A DNA stretch of 64,000 nucleotides from Companilactobacillus zhachilii (GCF_003606365.2 NZ_CP031933.2:248001-312000), one strand, 5' to 3'. Shown: positions 38,623-52,829, counted from the stretch's first letter. Notes: generated by a model not told the origin, from the sequence alone. Numbers and translations are program-made.

Positions 38623-39464
38623 ACTGATTCAACGATTTCTCGATATGTTTCTTTAAAATAAGAATTCTTCAGAAAAACTAGATTGATGGGATGTTCCACG
38701 TGGAATCCCGTTAGGTCTAGTTTTTTTAATTGTTCGGATTTAAGTTCGTCTGCAACTAATGATTGATACATGAAGCTAATCCCAGAACCTTGCTTGAGCA
38801 ATTCGACAATAGCGGAGGGACTAGCAATTTCAATAACGTTCTTAAAATCAGTAATTCGGTAATTTTGAGTTGCTAACCAATTTTCAAAAATATTTCGGCT
38901 GCCGGAACCCGGTTCTCTCAATAAAAGAGTCTGATTAAATAAGTCTTCAATTGAATTTCCACCGATACTGTTGTGAGTGACACAGATAAAACTTTCTTTT
39001 TGAACGAAGAACGAATCGAATTCTTCTTTATCAAAGTTTCCTTCTATTAAACCGAAATCTACTTTTCCATCACGGATATTTTGGAGAATATGTTGAGTAT
39101 TGTTAATTTTCGTTGTGACGACATTAGCACGTGTAGAAAGTTGTTGAATAAATTTCGGTAGAATGGTTGAACTGAGTGAGAGTGTACAACCCATTTTTAA
39201 ATGTTCGGTTCCTGTTTTAAGTGAACTGATAACCTTTTGGCTTTCCAAACTGGTTTGTTTAGCAAAATTAGCTAGCTTGAAGCCAGCAGTAGTCAAGGTG
39301 ATGCGATTATGTTCATGGATAATTAGTGGAAATTTAAGTTCGCTTTCTAACGAAGCTATTTGTTGTGAAACGGCTGGTTGTGTAATAAATAGTTGTTTGG
39401 CTGTTTGAGTGAATGATTGTGTTTCCGCTAAGCTGATCAAAGTTTGATAACGTTTATCGAGCAT
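38619..39464 (-). CDS. LysR-family transcriptional regulator
   Basis: 281 aa with an N-terminal winged helix ([33 protein letters not shown]) and a C-terminal substrate-binding domain (about 88-280). It is divergent from the YeiH-family gene and probably controls it through the palindrome at 39476-39494. AAGGAGGATTTTC lies before the ATG. Confidence 0.93.
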   Translation of the reverse strand: MLDKRYQTLISLAETQSFTQTAKQLFITQPAVSQQIASLESELKFPLIIHEHNRITLTTAGFKLANFAKQTSLESQKVISSLKTGTEHLKMGCTLSLSSTILPKFIQQLSTRANVVTTKINNTQHILQNIRDGKVDFGLIEGNFDKEEFDSFFVQKESFICVTHNSIGGNSIEDLFNQTLLLREPGSGSRNIFENWLATQNYRITDFKNVIEIASPSAIVELLKQGSGISFMYQSLVADELKSEQLKKLDLTGFHVEHPINLVFLKNSYFKETYREIVESV

Positions 39465-39475
39465 GAAAATCCTCC

Positions 39476-39494
39476 TTATAAGTAATACTTATAA
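39476..39494. promoter_or_regulatory. Palindromic operator between the LysR and YeiH-family genes
   Basis: TTATAAGTAATACTTATAA is a perfect 19-base palindrome with the T-N11-A spacing of LysR sites, close to the regulator's own start. Confidence 0.6.
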
Positions 39495-39564
39495 TACAGA
39501 AATAAATACTAATTTTTACTTATGTGTCTCCTATATTATCATCTAATTCATGGAGGAGATTAGT

Positions 39565-40584
39565 ATGTATACAAGACTTTTTGAAAAGAGTTTCTATTAT
39601 GCTTTAGGGATGACCTTGTTTTGCTCAATTGTTGGTAGCTGGTTAGGGGGATTGCCATACCTAACAATTATTGGTGCTTTGGTTATTTCGTTAATATTAG
39701 GGATGATGTTTCAACTTTATCGTCCTGCAATTGTGAGTGCTGAGATGGGAATTGGATTCATATCCAACAAATTTTTACGTTTAGGAATTATCCTCTTAGG
39801 GTTCAAGCTCAATTTGATTGACCTAGCTCATGCTGGAGTTAAAACGATTTTGTTAGCAATGGTAATTGTCAGTGGAGTTATTTTCTTAACTTACAACATT
39901 GCCCGCAAGTTAGGTGTCAGCAAAAGGTTGGCTATTTTGACAGCCAGTGGCACTGGTATTTGTGGTGCGGCAGCCGTGATGGGGATTTCGCCACAAATTA
40001 AAGTTTCCAAGTCCGAAGAGACGGCTAAACATAATGATGAAGTATTAGCAGTGGCAATTGTTGCCATCTTAGGAACGGTCTTTACGTTGATAGAAATTGC
40101 AATTAAACCATTGTTACATATGTCGGCAACACAATTTGGTGTTATGGCTGGTGGTTCATTACATGAAATTGCCCATGCGATTGCAACTGGTGGCGCAGGC
40201 GGATCAATAAGCTTAAGTGCAGCTATCATCACAAAACTATCACGCGTGTTGTTGTTGGCCCCCGCAGCTTTAGTGATTGGTATCTGGTATCAACATCAAG
40301 ATAAGTCTGGTGATGGGGAGAAAGGAAAACTACCTATTCCTTGGTTTATGGCAGGATTCTTATTAGCAAGTGTCATTGGGACATTTGTTCCTATGCCAAG
40401 CAATGCTTTAGCTTGGTTAGTTAAGCTAGCATATATTGTCTTGGGGATGGCAATGGCAGCTTTAGGGATGAGCGTTAATTTCAAGGTATTTTTGAGTAGT
40501 GGTAAAAGAGCAGTTATTGCGGCATTATCATCATCAGTTGTCCTATTGATCTTTACTATTATTGCCAGTAAAACATTCTTTTAA
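39565..40584 (+). CDS. YeiH/UPF0324 family membrane protein, putative exporter
   Basis: 339 aa with about ten hydrophobic helices. Family marks are FISNKFLRLGIILLGFKLNL, TASGTGICGAAAVMGI and LHEIAHAIATGG. YeiH-type proteins are thought to export sulfur or related anions, but this is not established for all members. The ATG at 39565 follows ATGGAGGAGATTAGT. Confidence 0.9.
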   Translation: MYTRLFEKSFYYALGMTLFCSIVGSWLGGLPYLTIIGALVISLILGMMFQLYRPAIVSAEMGIGFISNKFLRLGIILLGFKLNLIDLAHAGVKTILLAMVIVSGVIFLTYNIARKLGVSKRLAILTASGTGICGAAAVMGISPQIKVSKSEETAKHNDEVLAVAIVAILGTVFTLIEIAIKPLLHMSATQFGVMAGGSLHEIAHAIATGGAGGSISLSAAIITKLSRVLLLAPAALVIGIWYQHQDKSGDGEKGKLPIPWFMAGFLLASVIGTFVPMPSNALAWLVKLAYIVLGMAMAALGMSVNFKVFLSSGKRAVIAALSSSVVLLIFTIIASKTFF

Positions 40585-40587
40585 AAT

Positions 40588-40626
40588 AAACGTCTATTAC
40601 CGTAAGGGTTGATAGATGTTTTTTTA
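40588..40626 (+). terminator. Terminator of the YeiH-family gene
   Basis: AAACGTCTATTA pairs with TGATAGATGTTT (12 bp with G-U pairs) and is followed by a T run. Confidence 0.8.
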
Positions 40627-40791
40627 ATACGTTTACAAATAGGACTTCCATTAGTTAGAAAACGTGATATAGTAGTAAGCAATAAAGTTGTATTAATAAT
40701 TATGAGAGATTTGTTTTGGGCTGATTAATAGGAAGAAACTTGTTAATGATTAAATTGTGTAAAACAAATTGAAAAAAATCATAAAAAGTAC

Positions 40792-41047
40792 TTGCATCGA
40801 TACATCTTTAACGGTAATATATATCTTGTTGTTGCGACAGAGCAACGGCGTCAACGGTTTGAAGCTTTATCGCTTCTCCAAACGCCATTAATTATTTTAA
40901 AAAAGTTCTTGACTTGGTCTTGTAACTTCGATATGATAATTAAGTTGTCTGTTGAGATAACTTCTAACAAATCATCATTTCATTGATAATTTGTTAGAAA
41001 AATTATTTTAAAAAGTTCTTGACATTCATTTGTCAGCTTGATAAAAT
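40792..41047 (+). promoter_or_regulatory. Three tandem promoters of the rRNA operon
   Basis: Three hexamer pairs have spacers of exactly 17 bases: TTGCAT/TAATAT (40792-40820), TTGACT/TATGAT (40909-40937) and TTGACA/TAAAAT (41019-41047). The last two are preceded by the same AAAAAGTTC sequence. A stable hairpin follows the first (about 40846-40888). Beyond 40626, 40627-40791 holds no gene I can see. Confidence 0.85.
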
Positions 41048-41202
41048 AATTAAGTCGCTGATGAGCGTAAGCGCTTAATCAGCTGGTAGACCTTTGAAAA
41101 CTGAACAAAGTTTTAACACTAAATTGTGTAGGCCAACATTTATTTGTTGGATTTACAACGAAGTCAATTCGCTAGTATAATTTTTTATGAGTCACAAACT
41201 TT

Positions 41203-45861
<4,659 letters not shown>

Positions 45862-45945
45862 AGTAAGAGTTTACAGCAGTTTGAAGTGATTCAAGATTTA
45901 ATTCATTAACTTAATATCTAGTTTTGAAGGTACGAGCGAAAATAG

Positions 45946-46062
45946 TGTGGTGGCGATAGTGAGAAGGATACACCTGTTCCCATGCCGAACACAGAAGTTA
46001 AGCTTCTCCGCGCCGAAAGTAGTTGGTGGGAAACTACCCGCGAGGATAGGGAGTTGCCACGC
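45946..46062 (+). rRNA. rrf: 5S ribosomal RNA
   Basis: About 117 bases with closing pair TGTGGTGGC/GTTGCCACGC and the conserved TCCCATGCCGAACACAGAAG. The ends are approximate. Confidence 0.95.
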
Positions 46063-46067
46063 TAATG

Positions 46068-46098
46068 ATAAGGGATTGACGGAAGTCAGTTCCTTTTT
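46068..46098 (+). terminator. rRNA operon terminator
   Basis: GGGATTGAC pairs with GTCAGTTCC and is followed by six T's. Confidence 0.85.
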
Positions 46099-46120
46099 TC
46101 GTATCTAAAAGAAGTAGTCT

Positions 46121-46160
46121 TTGGAGATCAGGAAGGGTTCGAACCCCCTACTCTCCGTCA
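46121..46160 (+). pseudogene. tRNA-Ser-like 3' remnant after 5S rRNA
   Basis: AAGGGTTCGAACCCC looks like a T arm, followed by CTACTCTCCG as a serine-tRNA acceptor 3' strand, but no matching 5' acceptor strand, D arm or anticodon arm exists upstream. Only a short TGGAGA precedes it. It probably marks a lost tRNA downstream of the rRNA genes. Confidence 0.5.
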
Positions 46161-46163
46161 ATC

Positions 46164-46208
46164 AAAGAGCCGTTTATGCCCCTACCGGGATCATAAACGG
46201 CTCTTTTT
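46164..46208 (+). terminator. Strong terminator after the tRNA-like remnant
   Basis: AAAGAGCCGTTTATG pairs perfectly with CATAAACGGCTCTTT and continues into T's. It fits the end of a tRNA-bearing rRNA operon. Confidence 0.9.
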
Positions 46209-46275
46209 GTGCCAAAAAGACAATAAAAAGTTTATAATATTCAGTTATTAAATCCTTTTTAGGTTGGATATTAAA

Positions 46276-46809
46276 ATGATTAAAATTAGACAAGCGACAG
46301 AGAATGATGCGTCAGAATTATTAGATATTTATGCTCCATACGTCACTGATACAACAATTACTTTTGAAGATGTTATTCCTACAATAGAAGACTTTAAGCA
46401 ACGGATACGGGATATTTCTGCAAAATTTCCATACTTAGTTGCAATCGATGAGAATAATAAAATTTTAGGTTATGCTTATGCCCATTCCTATAAACTTAGG
46501 GCAGCTTATGAATGGACTGTTGAGGTTAGTATTTATATTGACCAAAATTATAAGGGACATGGCTTAGGAACTAAGTTATATCAGCATTTAGAACGAGTGT
46601 TAAAGCAACAAGGAGTCGTCAATTTGATGGCCTGTATCACCCAAGAGAATGCTGCCAGTATTAGATTTCACAAAAAGCTTGGTTATCAAGAAGCTGGAGT
46701 TTTCCACAAAGTTGGTTTTAAATTTAATCGTTGGTTGGACATAACTTGGATGGAAAAATCGTTGAATCCACATGTGGAAAAGATGCAAAAACTAATTCCA
46801 TATAAATAA
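46276..46809 (+). CDS. GNAT-family N-acetyltransferase (phosphinothricin acetyltransferase-like)
   Basis: 177 aa with IRQATENDASELLDIYAPYVTDTTITFED, typical of the PAT-like group, acetyl-CoA motif VSIYIDQNYKGHGLGTKLY and ENAASIRFHKKLGYQEAG near the C-terminus. The start at 46276 is chosen over the TTG at 46264 because the family begins there. The natural substrate is unknown. Confidence 0.88.
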   Translation: MIKIRQATENDASELLDIYAPYVTDTTITFEDVIPTIEDFKQRIRDISAKFPYLVAIDENNKILGYAYAHSYKLRAAYEWTVEVSIYIDQNYKGHGLGTKLYQHLERVLKQQGVVNLMACITQENAASIRFHKKLGYQEAGVFHKVGFKFNRWLDITWMEKSLNPHVEKMQKLIPYK

Positions 46810-46820
46810 GACTAAAATAT

Positions 46821-46851
46821 TTGACTTAGAGTTACCTCTAAGGTTTATGAT
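46821..46851 (+). promoter_or_regulatory. MerR-type promoter (19-bp spacer) of the second aldo/keto reductase
   Basis: TTGACT (46821-46826) and TATGAT (46846-46851) are 19 bases apart. CTTAGAGTTACCTCTAAG, with inverted arms CTTAGAG/CTCTAAG, fills the region. This is the hallmark of promoters activated by MerR-family proteins such as AdhR-type aldehyde sensors. Confidence 0.8.
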
Positions 46852-46877
46852 TCTTTCATAGTGAAGGGAGCATTTTT

Positions 46878-47723
46878 ATGACAAAATTAACTGATACATT
46901 TGATATTTATAATGGTGTAAAAATTCCTAAAGTAGCATTTGGTACTTGGCAAATTCCTGCTAATCAAGCAAGAAAAGCTGTGAATGATGCGATTGAAACT
47001 GGCTACAGACATATTGATACAGCTCTTGTTTATGGTAATGAAGTTGAAGTCGGTCAAGGTATCAAGGATTCTGGAGTTAAGCGTGAGAACTTATTTGTAA
47101 CTTCTAAATTGCCTGCTGAAACTAAATCCTACAAGGGTGCACTAGCAGATTTTGAGACAACCATGAAGAACTTGGATCTCGATTATTTGGATCTTTATTT
47201 GGTTCATGCTCCATGGCCATGGGGTGAAATTGGTGCTAACTATGACAAGGAAAACCTTGAAGTATGGCGCGCTATGGAAGAAATTTATAAATCTGGTCGC
47301 GTAAAAGCTGTTGGTGTTTCAAACTTTAATGTACATGATCTTCAAAATGTTATGAAGACAGCTACTATTAAACCAATGGTTGACCAAATTCAATACTACA
47401 TTGGTTTCACGGAACCTAAGATTACTGAATTTGCCAAAAAGAATGATATTTTGGTTGAGGCATATTCACCACTTGCTACTGGTGGATTGATTAATAATAA
47501 GGATGTTTTGAAGATTGCTGAGAAATACAATGTCAGCGTGCCACAACTAGCTATTCAATTTGTTATTCAAAATGGTGTCTTGCCTTTACCTAAGGCTGTT
47601 CATAAGGAACATATCGTTGCTAATACTAAGTTAGACTTTGAAATTAGTGCTGAAGATATGAAGATGTTGAATACTATGCCTGATACAGCACCATCACATT
47701 TCCACAATCCTACACAAGGATAA
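46878..47723 (+). CDS. Aldo/keto reductase (2,5-diketogluconate reductase-like)
   Basis: 281-aa NADPH-dependent reductase. The tetrad is visible as Asp and Tyr in HIDTALVYGNE, Lys in VTSKLPAE, and His in LYLVHAPWPWGE. It ends with the usual PLPKAVHKEHIVANTKLDFE. GAAGGGAGCATTTTT precedes the ATG. The MerR-type promoter suggests induction by aldehydes or thiol stress, as inferred from position only. Confidence 0.93.
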   Translation: MTKLTDTFDIYNGVKIPKVAFGTWQIPANQARKAVNDAIETGYRHIDTALVYGNEVEVGQGIKDSGVKRENLFVTSKLPAETKSYKGALADFETTMKNLDLDYLDLYLVHAPWPWGEIGANYDKENLEVWRAMEEIYKSGRVKAVGVSNFNVHDLQNVMKTATIKPMVDQIQYYIGFTEPKITEFAKKNDILVEAYSPLATGGLINNKDVLKIAEKYNVSVPQLAIQFVIQNGVLPLPKAVHKEHIVANTKLDFEISAEDMKMLNTMPDTAPSHFHNPTQG

Positions 47724-47729
47724 TTTAAT

Positions 47730-47769
47730 AAGACTTGTAATTCCGTCCTTGGAATTGCAGGTCTTTTTT
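47730..47769 (+). terminator. Terminator of the second aldo/keto reductase
   Basis: AAGACTTGTAATTCC pairs with GGAATTGCAGGTCTT and is followed by T's. Confidence 0.85.
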
Positions 47770-47872
47770 GTATAAAAAATTTTATGGTTAATATTAGACA
47801 GGTTAACATATATCATGCTAATATATGGATATACTAATGATAACGATTAGATTTTAGATAAAGGAGAGAACT

Positions 47873-48937
47873 ATGAAATTAAAAAACGATAACTTAATGA
47901 AGCTTTTAACATCCGATTTGGAACCAAAAATCAGCATTATCTTACCGATTCATCCGGAAACTCCTCAGGCAGAAACCAACTTGTTAGCCTACAAAAATCT
48001 TCTAAAAGATGTCAAAAAAGATTTAGAACTAAATTATCCACGTCGGGAATGGAATAATGCAGCTAAAAATTTAGAATCCTTAATTCTTGACCGAAATTTA
48101 TGGAACAGTGCCAAAAAAGCTTTATTGATTTTTGCCAACAATGAACAGATGGAAATCTGTAAGATGGAACATACAGTTTTAGCGAAAGAACATGTTGGTA
48201 ATACTTTCTTGATTCAAGATCTCTTACTCCCTGAAGAAAACATTAAGAGACCAGATTACTTGCTTAATATAAGTCGTGACCGCATCCACGTCTTTGATAT
48301 TAATAGTTTGAAGGAGGTTGAATTAGAGGGACTTCACACCCGCTTTTCAGATTACTATTCTGATTTTGACGCCAACTCCAATTTGAATTCCGGTTCATAT
48401 GGTGGCATGACTGCAAATTATCATGGTCACCGAACAAAGTCAGAAGAGCAGCAAAAGGATCAAAAAATTTACTATCAATATTTAGATAACGAATTAGCAA
48501 AACTTCACCGAGCACATGGTTATACATTTGTTCTAGCAGGCTTACCAGAGACATTAGATGTTTATTTAAACACCTATGAACATAGTCCTTATATCGGCGG
48601 CATTATGCGTGGGTCCGTTAGTAACTTGTCGCATGCTGAATTGTCGGAAAGAGTTAATGATTACTTTGCCTTTGAGAGAGTTGCTGAAGTTGAACAAGTT
48701 AAAAATGATGTTCAAGCAGCAGACCGGAAGAACCGTGTTATTAATGACTTGAGTATTATCGATTCTGCTTTAAACAATCGGGATGTTAAATCGTTAGTTT
48801 CGTTTAATGATGGTAGTTCATATTCAGTTGAACACAATAAATTACTGATAAAATCCTTGATCAATAAAATCAATTGTCGCGTTTTATATACACCTGGCGA
48901 CAATAGTTATCCTAGTATGAACGCAATTTTGTATTAG
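47873..48937 (+). CDS. Protein related to bacterial eRF1-like (baeRF) family
   Basis: 354 aa without membrane spans. It starts with a beta-strand and SIILPIHPETPQAETNLLAYKNLL, resembling baeRF-type proteins, which share the archaeal release factor/Pelota-like fold. A middle segment HRTKSEEQQKDQKIYYQYLDNELA and late ALRY-like end (SMNAILY) also fit. The role of this family is unproven, possibly ribosome rescue or hibernation. AAAGGAGAGAACT precedes the ATG. Confidence 0.6.
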   Translation: MKLKNDNLMKLLTSDLEPKISIILPIHPETPQAETNLLAYKNLLKDVKKDLELNYPRREWNNAAKNLESLILDRNLWNSAKKALLIFANNEQMEICKMEHTVLAKEHVGNTFLIQDLLLPEENIKRPDYLLNISRDRIHVFDINSLKEVELEGLHTRFSDYYSDFDANSNLNSGSYGGMTANYHGHRTKSEEQQKDQKIYYQYLDNELAKLHRAHGYTFVLAGLPETLDVYLNTYEHSPYIGGIMRGSVSNLSHAELSERVNDYFAFERVAEVEQVKNDVQAADRKNRVINDLSIIDSALNNRDVKSLVSFNDGSSYSVEHNKLLIKSLINKINCRVLYTPGDNSYPSMNAILY

Positions 48938-49064
48938 TTTGACTAGCGATGGAGCACACCATCCTTGTGATATCACAGCTTGTGGTATTGCTAAATTCCT
49001 TGAAAATAAGGAAAAAGCAGCTTTGGAGAATGAGCTATGAAACTTGGTTTAGAGCCTAATGAAA
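48938..49064 (+). pseudogene. Possible coding remnant after the baeRF-like gene
   Basis: In the frame one base ahead of the upstream gene, an open stretch reads SDGAHHPCDITACGIAKFLE (from about 48948) and stops at 49038-49040. It has protein-like composition but no start or ribosome site. I do not recognise it. It may be the 3' scrap of a decayed gene. Confidence 0.25.
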
Positions 49065-49174
49065 GTGAGACGAAACATGGTCAGCTTTCGAGTATTAAGG
49101 CAAATGACTCCAGTAATCCACTTTTGGATTGCTGGGGTTATTTGTTTTGAGGTGAAAGAGCTATGGTTGATCCC
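49065..49174 (+). repeat. Intergenic palindromic repeat, copy 3 of 3
   Basis: GTGAGACGAAACATGGTCAG to GCTATGGTTGATCCC. It has the same body as copies 1 and 2 with a few base changes, and the core hairpin is retained. Confidence 0.9.
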
Positions 49175-49269
49175 AAATTTATTTTTTTGCGTTCAGTTCA
49201 GCAAGATTTTTTAGAAAGAGTTAGGATAGAAGAGGTAACAGAGAGGTAAAAAAATCGGAGGTAGAGTAA

Positions 49270-49878
49270 ATGGCAAATGTATTGATTATTGGTGCAACGA
49301 GTTTAATGGGACAAACTGCAGCGAAATTCTTTTTGGACAAAACTGATGATAATATTACTTTGATGGCACGGTACACTGATCTTTTAACAATTGATGAAAA
49401 GCGCGAACGTGTATTTCAAGGAGACATTATTGATGAGAATATTTTGGATGATGCGATGAAGGGTATCGATGTGGTAATTGTTTCACTCGATAGTAATGAG
49501 GAACGCTTGATCCAAAAGATTATTGATGCGATGGATAAGTATGGTGTAAAACGTTTCTTATTCTTAACATCAATGGGACTTTGCAACGAAGTACCAGTAA
49601 CAAATGGTGCATCAGGTAATTTAACTGATGAAAAGATATTAGCACCATATAAGCAAGTAGTTGGTGTAATTGAGGCTTCTGATTTAAATTACACAATTAT
49701 ACGTCCTACTTGGTTAGATGATGGTAAAGATGTTGATAACTATGAGGTTATTGCTAGCGGTAAACAGGCAGAAACCGACGAAGTTTCTCGTGGTAGTGTG
49801 GCTGACTTAATTGTTCGTTTGGCACATAATGATAAATTAGGTGCTCACGATAGTTTAGCTATTAGTCGTAAAGCTTAA
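49270..49878 (+). CDS. NAD(P)-binding protein, NmrA/SDR-like
   Basis: 202 aa with an N-terminal Rossmann loop of form GATSLMGQTAAKFF, acidic DIIDENILDDAMKGIDVVIVSL, and RFLFLTSMGLCNEVP. Such small proteins act as NAD(P)H-binding isomerases, reductases or regulators; this one is not assigned. TCGGAGGTAGAGTAA precedes the ATG. Confidence 0.85.
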   Translation: MANVLIIGATSLMGQTAAKFFLDKTDDNITLMARYTDLLTIDEKRERVFQGDIIDENILDDAMKGIDVVIVSLDSNEERLIQKIIDAMDKYGVKRFLFLTSMGLCNEVPVTNGASGNLTDEKILAPYKQVVGVIEASDLNYTIIRPTWLDDGKDVDNYEVIASGKQAETDEVSRGSVADLIVRLAHNDKLGAHDSLAISRKA

Positions 49879-49894
49879 ATTTTTAAAAGAGTTG

Positions 49895-49948
49895 AAAAAA
49901 CAAATAAACTCCGCAATCTCAATGGATTACGGAGTTTATTTGTTTTTT
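49895..49948. terminator. Bidirectional terminator between convergent genes
   Basis: AAAAAACAAATAAACTCCG pairs perfectly with CGGAGTTTATTTGTTTTTT. It overlaps the stop codon of the acetyltransferase gene. Confidence 0.92.
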
Positions 49949-50516
49949 AGTTTTTAGGTTTATTTTCTCTTAAGACACGAGCAGGATTTCCGACAACAAT
50001 CACATTGTCAGGGAATGAATGTGTTACAACAGATCCGGCACCAACGACGACGTTATTTCCTAAAGTAACGCCAGGAAGGATACTTGCACCGCCACCGACC
50101 CAAACATCGTTACCAATTGTAATTGGAGCAACAGTTTCGGCCTCAGTTCTACGAACCGATGGGTCTAAGGGATGTTGTGGAGTGTAGAGACCGACTTTTG
50201 GGCCGAACTTTACATCATTACCGATAGTGATTTTACCTTCGTCACAGATCATTACATCGTGGTTAGCATAGAAATGGTTACCAATAGTTATGTTGACTCC
50301 GTAACTAAAGTAAATCGTTGGTTCAACAAAGAATCTATCGCCGACTGATTTCATCAAACTTTTGATCTTGCTGTTACGTTCGTCATTGTTGGCGATTCGG
50401 TTGTATTCCATTAATTTAACCCGAACGTCATCACGTAAAGCAGCCAAGTCTTTTGACTCTAGGTATAACTCCCCATTGATCATTTGCTGGTACGATGAAT
50501 CTTCTTCAATATTCAT
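49947..50516 (-). CDS. Sugar O-acetyltransferase (maltose/galactoside acetyltransferase-like)
   Basis: 189-aa left-handed beta-helix enzyme. An N-terminal Mac domain (YQQMINGELYLESKDLAALRDD) is followed by hexapeptide repeats, with GNDVWVGGGASILPGVTLGNN near residues 128-150. The catalytic His probably lies in YANHDVMI. AGGAGAGATTAATT precedes the ATG. It transfers acetyl from acetyl-CoA to a sugar. Confidence 0.93.
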   Translation of the reverse strand: MNIEEDSSYQQMINGELYLESKDLAALRDDVRVKLMEYNRIANNDERNSKIKSLMKSVGDRFFVEPTIYFSYGVNITIGNHFYANHDVMICDEGKITIGNDVKFGPKVGLYTPQHPLDPSVRRTEAETVAPITIGNDVWVGGGASILPGVTLGNNVVVGAGSVVTHSFPDNVIVVGNPARVLRENKPKN

Positions 50517-50907
50517 TTGTAATTAATCTCTCCTCAAAATAGACATGTATTAAGCATAGCACAATGACAAAATGCTTGCTTTAGAGGATTTAGTTCTTCT
50601 GACTAATGTATTACGAAATACGATAAAAGATAATTTAAGAGATATTTTCAGTAACAAATTGATTACTTGCTTTTAAATATTATATAAGCAAGAAACGTTT
50701 ATAAAAAAATTGTCTCTTTTATGCTAATTTTTTGAATATTAATTATTTCATAATACTGTTGTTTACTTACAAAAGATTATAATATATGACCAAGCGGTAT
50801 TGACCAATTAGGCGGACCACTAAGTATACTAATGATAATATATAAATCTGTGTATGAAAGTCATGTAAGCGCTTTTATTATTATAAGTGAAGTAAGGAGT
50901 GAGTCGA
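50517..50907 (+). promoter_or_regulatory. Control region of the mannoside operon with cre site and direct repeats
   Basis: TGTAAGCGCTTTTA (50864-50877) matches the cre consensus at 13 of 14 positions, just before the regulator gene. Further upstream, TGACCAAGCGG and TGACCAATTAGGCGG (about 50786-50815) form an imperfect direct repeat that could be a regulator site. A TTGACC/TATACT pair in this stretch has a 19-base spacer and so is not convincing on its own. Confidence 0.55.
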
Positions 50908-52829
50908 ATGTTAGTGGATAATAACTTGTTGAACTACCATCTGGTTCAGTTTATCAAGAATCGTAAATCAGTACATTACGGTGATATTGAAAATCACTTC
51001 GATATTTCAAGGAAAACAATTTTAAAACATCTAGATGAAATTGAAATTTTAGCAAAGGAGTGTGATGTGGACCTTGTTCGGAAACCCAATGTTGGAATTT
51101 ATTTTCAAGGTAATGTTGATGATTTATTGACTCAGTTAAACCAACAACAAAGGAAAGGATTGATACCTGAAAATAAGCAGGAAAGAGTTCGGTATATTAC
51201 AACTAGGTTATTGATGTCGAATAATCCTTTTACCATTCAATCAATGGCTGAAGAATTGTTTGTTAGTCGAACAACGCTGGAATCTGATATTAAAAATGTT
51301 CGCAAATATCTTGAAGAACAAAATATCAAAATTTATAGCAATCAGCAAGGAATTTATCTTAAAGTAGATGAAAGTTCTAGACGGAAAAATATTTCTAAAT
51401 TGCTTCAAGATTTTTGGAATCAAACGACATATGTTGAAAAACGTGGAGAAAAATTATCAAGGCATATTCAACTAAATGGAGATTTTTATCAATTATTTAA
51501 TTATCAAGATATTACTCAAGTTATTAAGTGTGTTAATGAATTCGAAGATGCTAGCAAGTTAATATTAACAGACTATGAGTATGAATCATTGATCATACAT
51601 TTAACGATTGCATTACAAAGAATAAGAAATAATAAGTTTTTAAATAATAATCAAGAATCAAATGCCGCATTAGAAAAAAACACAATTTTATTAATTAATA
51701 AAATTGAAAAGACCTTCCAAATAAATATACCTGTATTAGAAAAACAGTATTTAAATATTCATGTTTTAGCAATCGAAGGTAAAGAAATTGGGGAGCAAGG
51801 GTTTAATGATGATTTTGAAAACTTTTTAAAGGAGCATCTAACTAAAAGCCTTTCTTACGATAAAGAATTAATTTCTGGATTAATCTTGCATCTACGACCA
51901 GCATTAAGCAGATCCAATTATGGACTGGGTATCCGTAATCCATATACTAAACAAATTAAGAAAGTTTATCCAGAAGCTTTCGAACAGGCAATGCAATTGT
52001 GTTTAGCAATAAGGGACAAATATAGTATTGAGTTGAATGAAGATGAAACAGCATATGTAGCACTTCATATTCAATCATTTATCGAAAGAAGAAGTGCTAA
52101 GGGACAAATACAAGCGGTAATTGTTTGTAGCACAGGCCTTGGAACCTCCCGATTTTTGGAGCAGCAATTAAAAACAAAAGTTACTCATCATATCGAAGTA
52201 ATTTCAGTTATGTCTGTTTCAGAATTTTTAAAATCAAATATTAACGTTGATATTATTATTAGTACGATTCCAATCAAAAATACTAGTATTCCTGTGATTT
52301 TGGTAAGTCCTTTTTTAACTAATCAAGATATTGAAACATTAGATTTGAATATTTCTGTGATTGAAAAAAAGAAAATACAAAGTCGCGATTTTTTAGATTT
52401 GATAGATACGAATTTAATAAGTTTTGTAGAAACTAAATGTACACGTAAAGGAGCCTTAAAAATAATCACAGATAGGTTGAAAGATGAAAAATATGCATCA
52501 GCAGGAGTTTTGAAATCGGCGGAAAAAAGAGAAAGTATTTCTACAACATCATTTGGAAGTATTGCAACACCTCATTGTGATCCGAGGTATGTTTTAACTC
52601 CCAATATATCGATATTAATAGCCCTAATGGAGTTGAATGGGGAAAGGAAAAAGTTAAAGTAGTTTATTTTATAGCATTAAATGAATCAGTAAAAAATAAG
52701 TTGTCTGCCATTTACGGTTATTTTAACGAGGTGGTTCATGATGAAAAGATAGTTAAGCAACTAGTAAGGGCAAAATCAGAAGTTGAAGTTAAACAAGTAT
52801 TAGGTGGTGAGAGGGTTGCAAACGACTAA
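50908..52829 (+). pseudogene. PRD-type transcriptional activator/antiterminator (BglG/ManR-like), frame broken
   Basis: Domains in order: two helix-turn-helix regions (about 15-60 and 95-150), two PRDs (about 180-390), a IIB-like domain with Cys407 (VIVCSTGLGTSR) and a IIA-like domain with His556 (ATPHCDPR). The ORF stops at 52662 (RKKLK) inside the IIA domain. In another frame it continues as EWGKEKVKVVYFIALNESV to a stop at 52827-52829. One missing base near 52615-52640 explains this, and the repaired length is 1923 bases (640 aa). Start at ATG 50908 with AAGGAG at 8 bases. It probably controls the fructose-family PTS/mannosidase operon that follows. Confidence 0.82.

Noticed and set aside
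46868..46877. Ribosome site of the second aldo/keto reductase as part of a riboswitch
   Set aside because: Only a MerR-type promoter and a short leader are present; no aptamer-like structure is visible.
48954..49061. 35-aa ORF starting at ATG 48954
   Set aside because: No ribosome site, and the neighbouring frame looks more protein-like.
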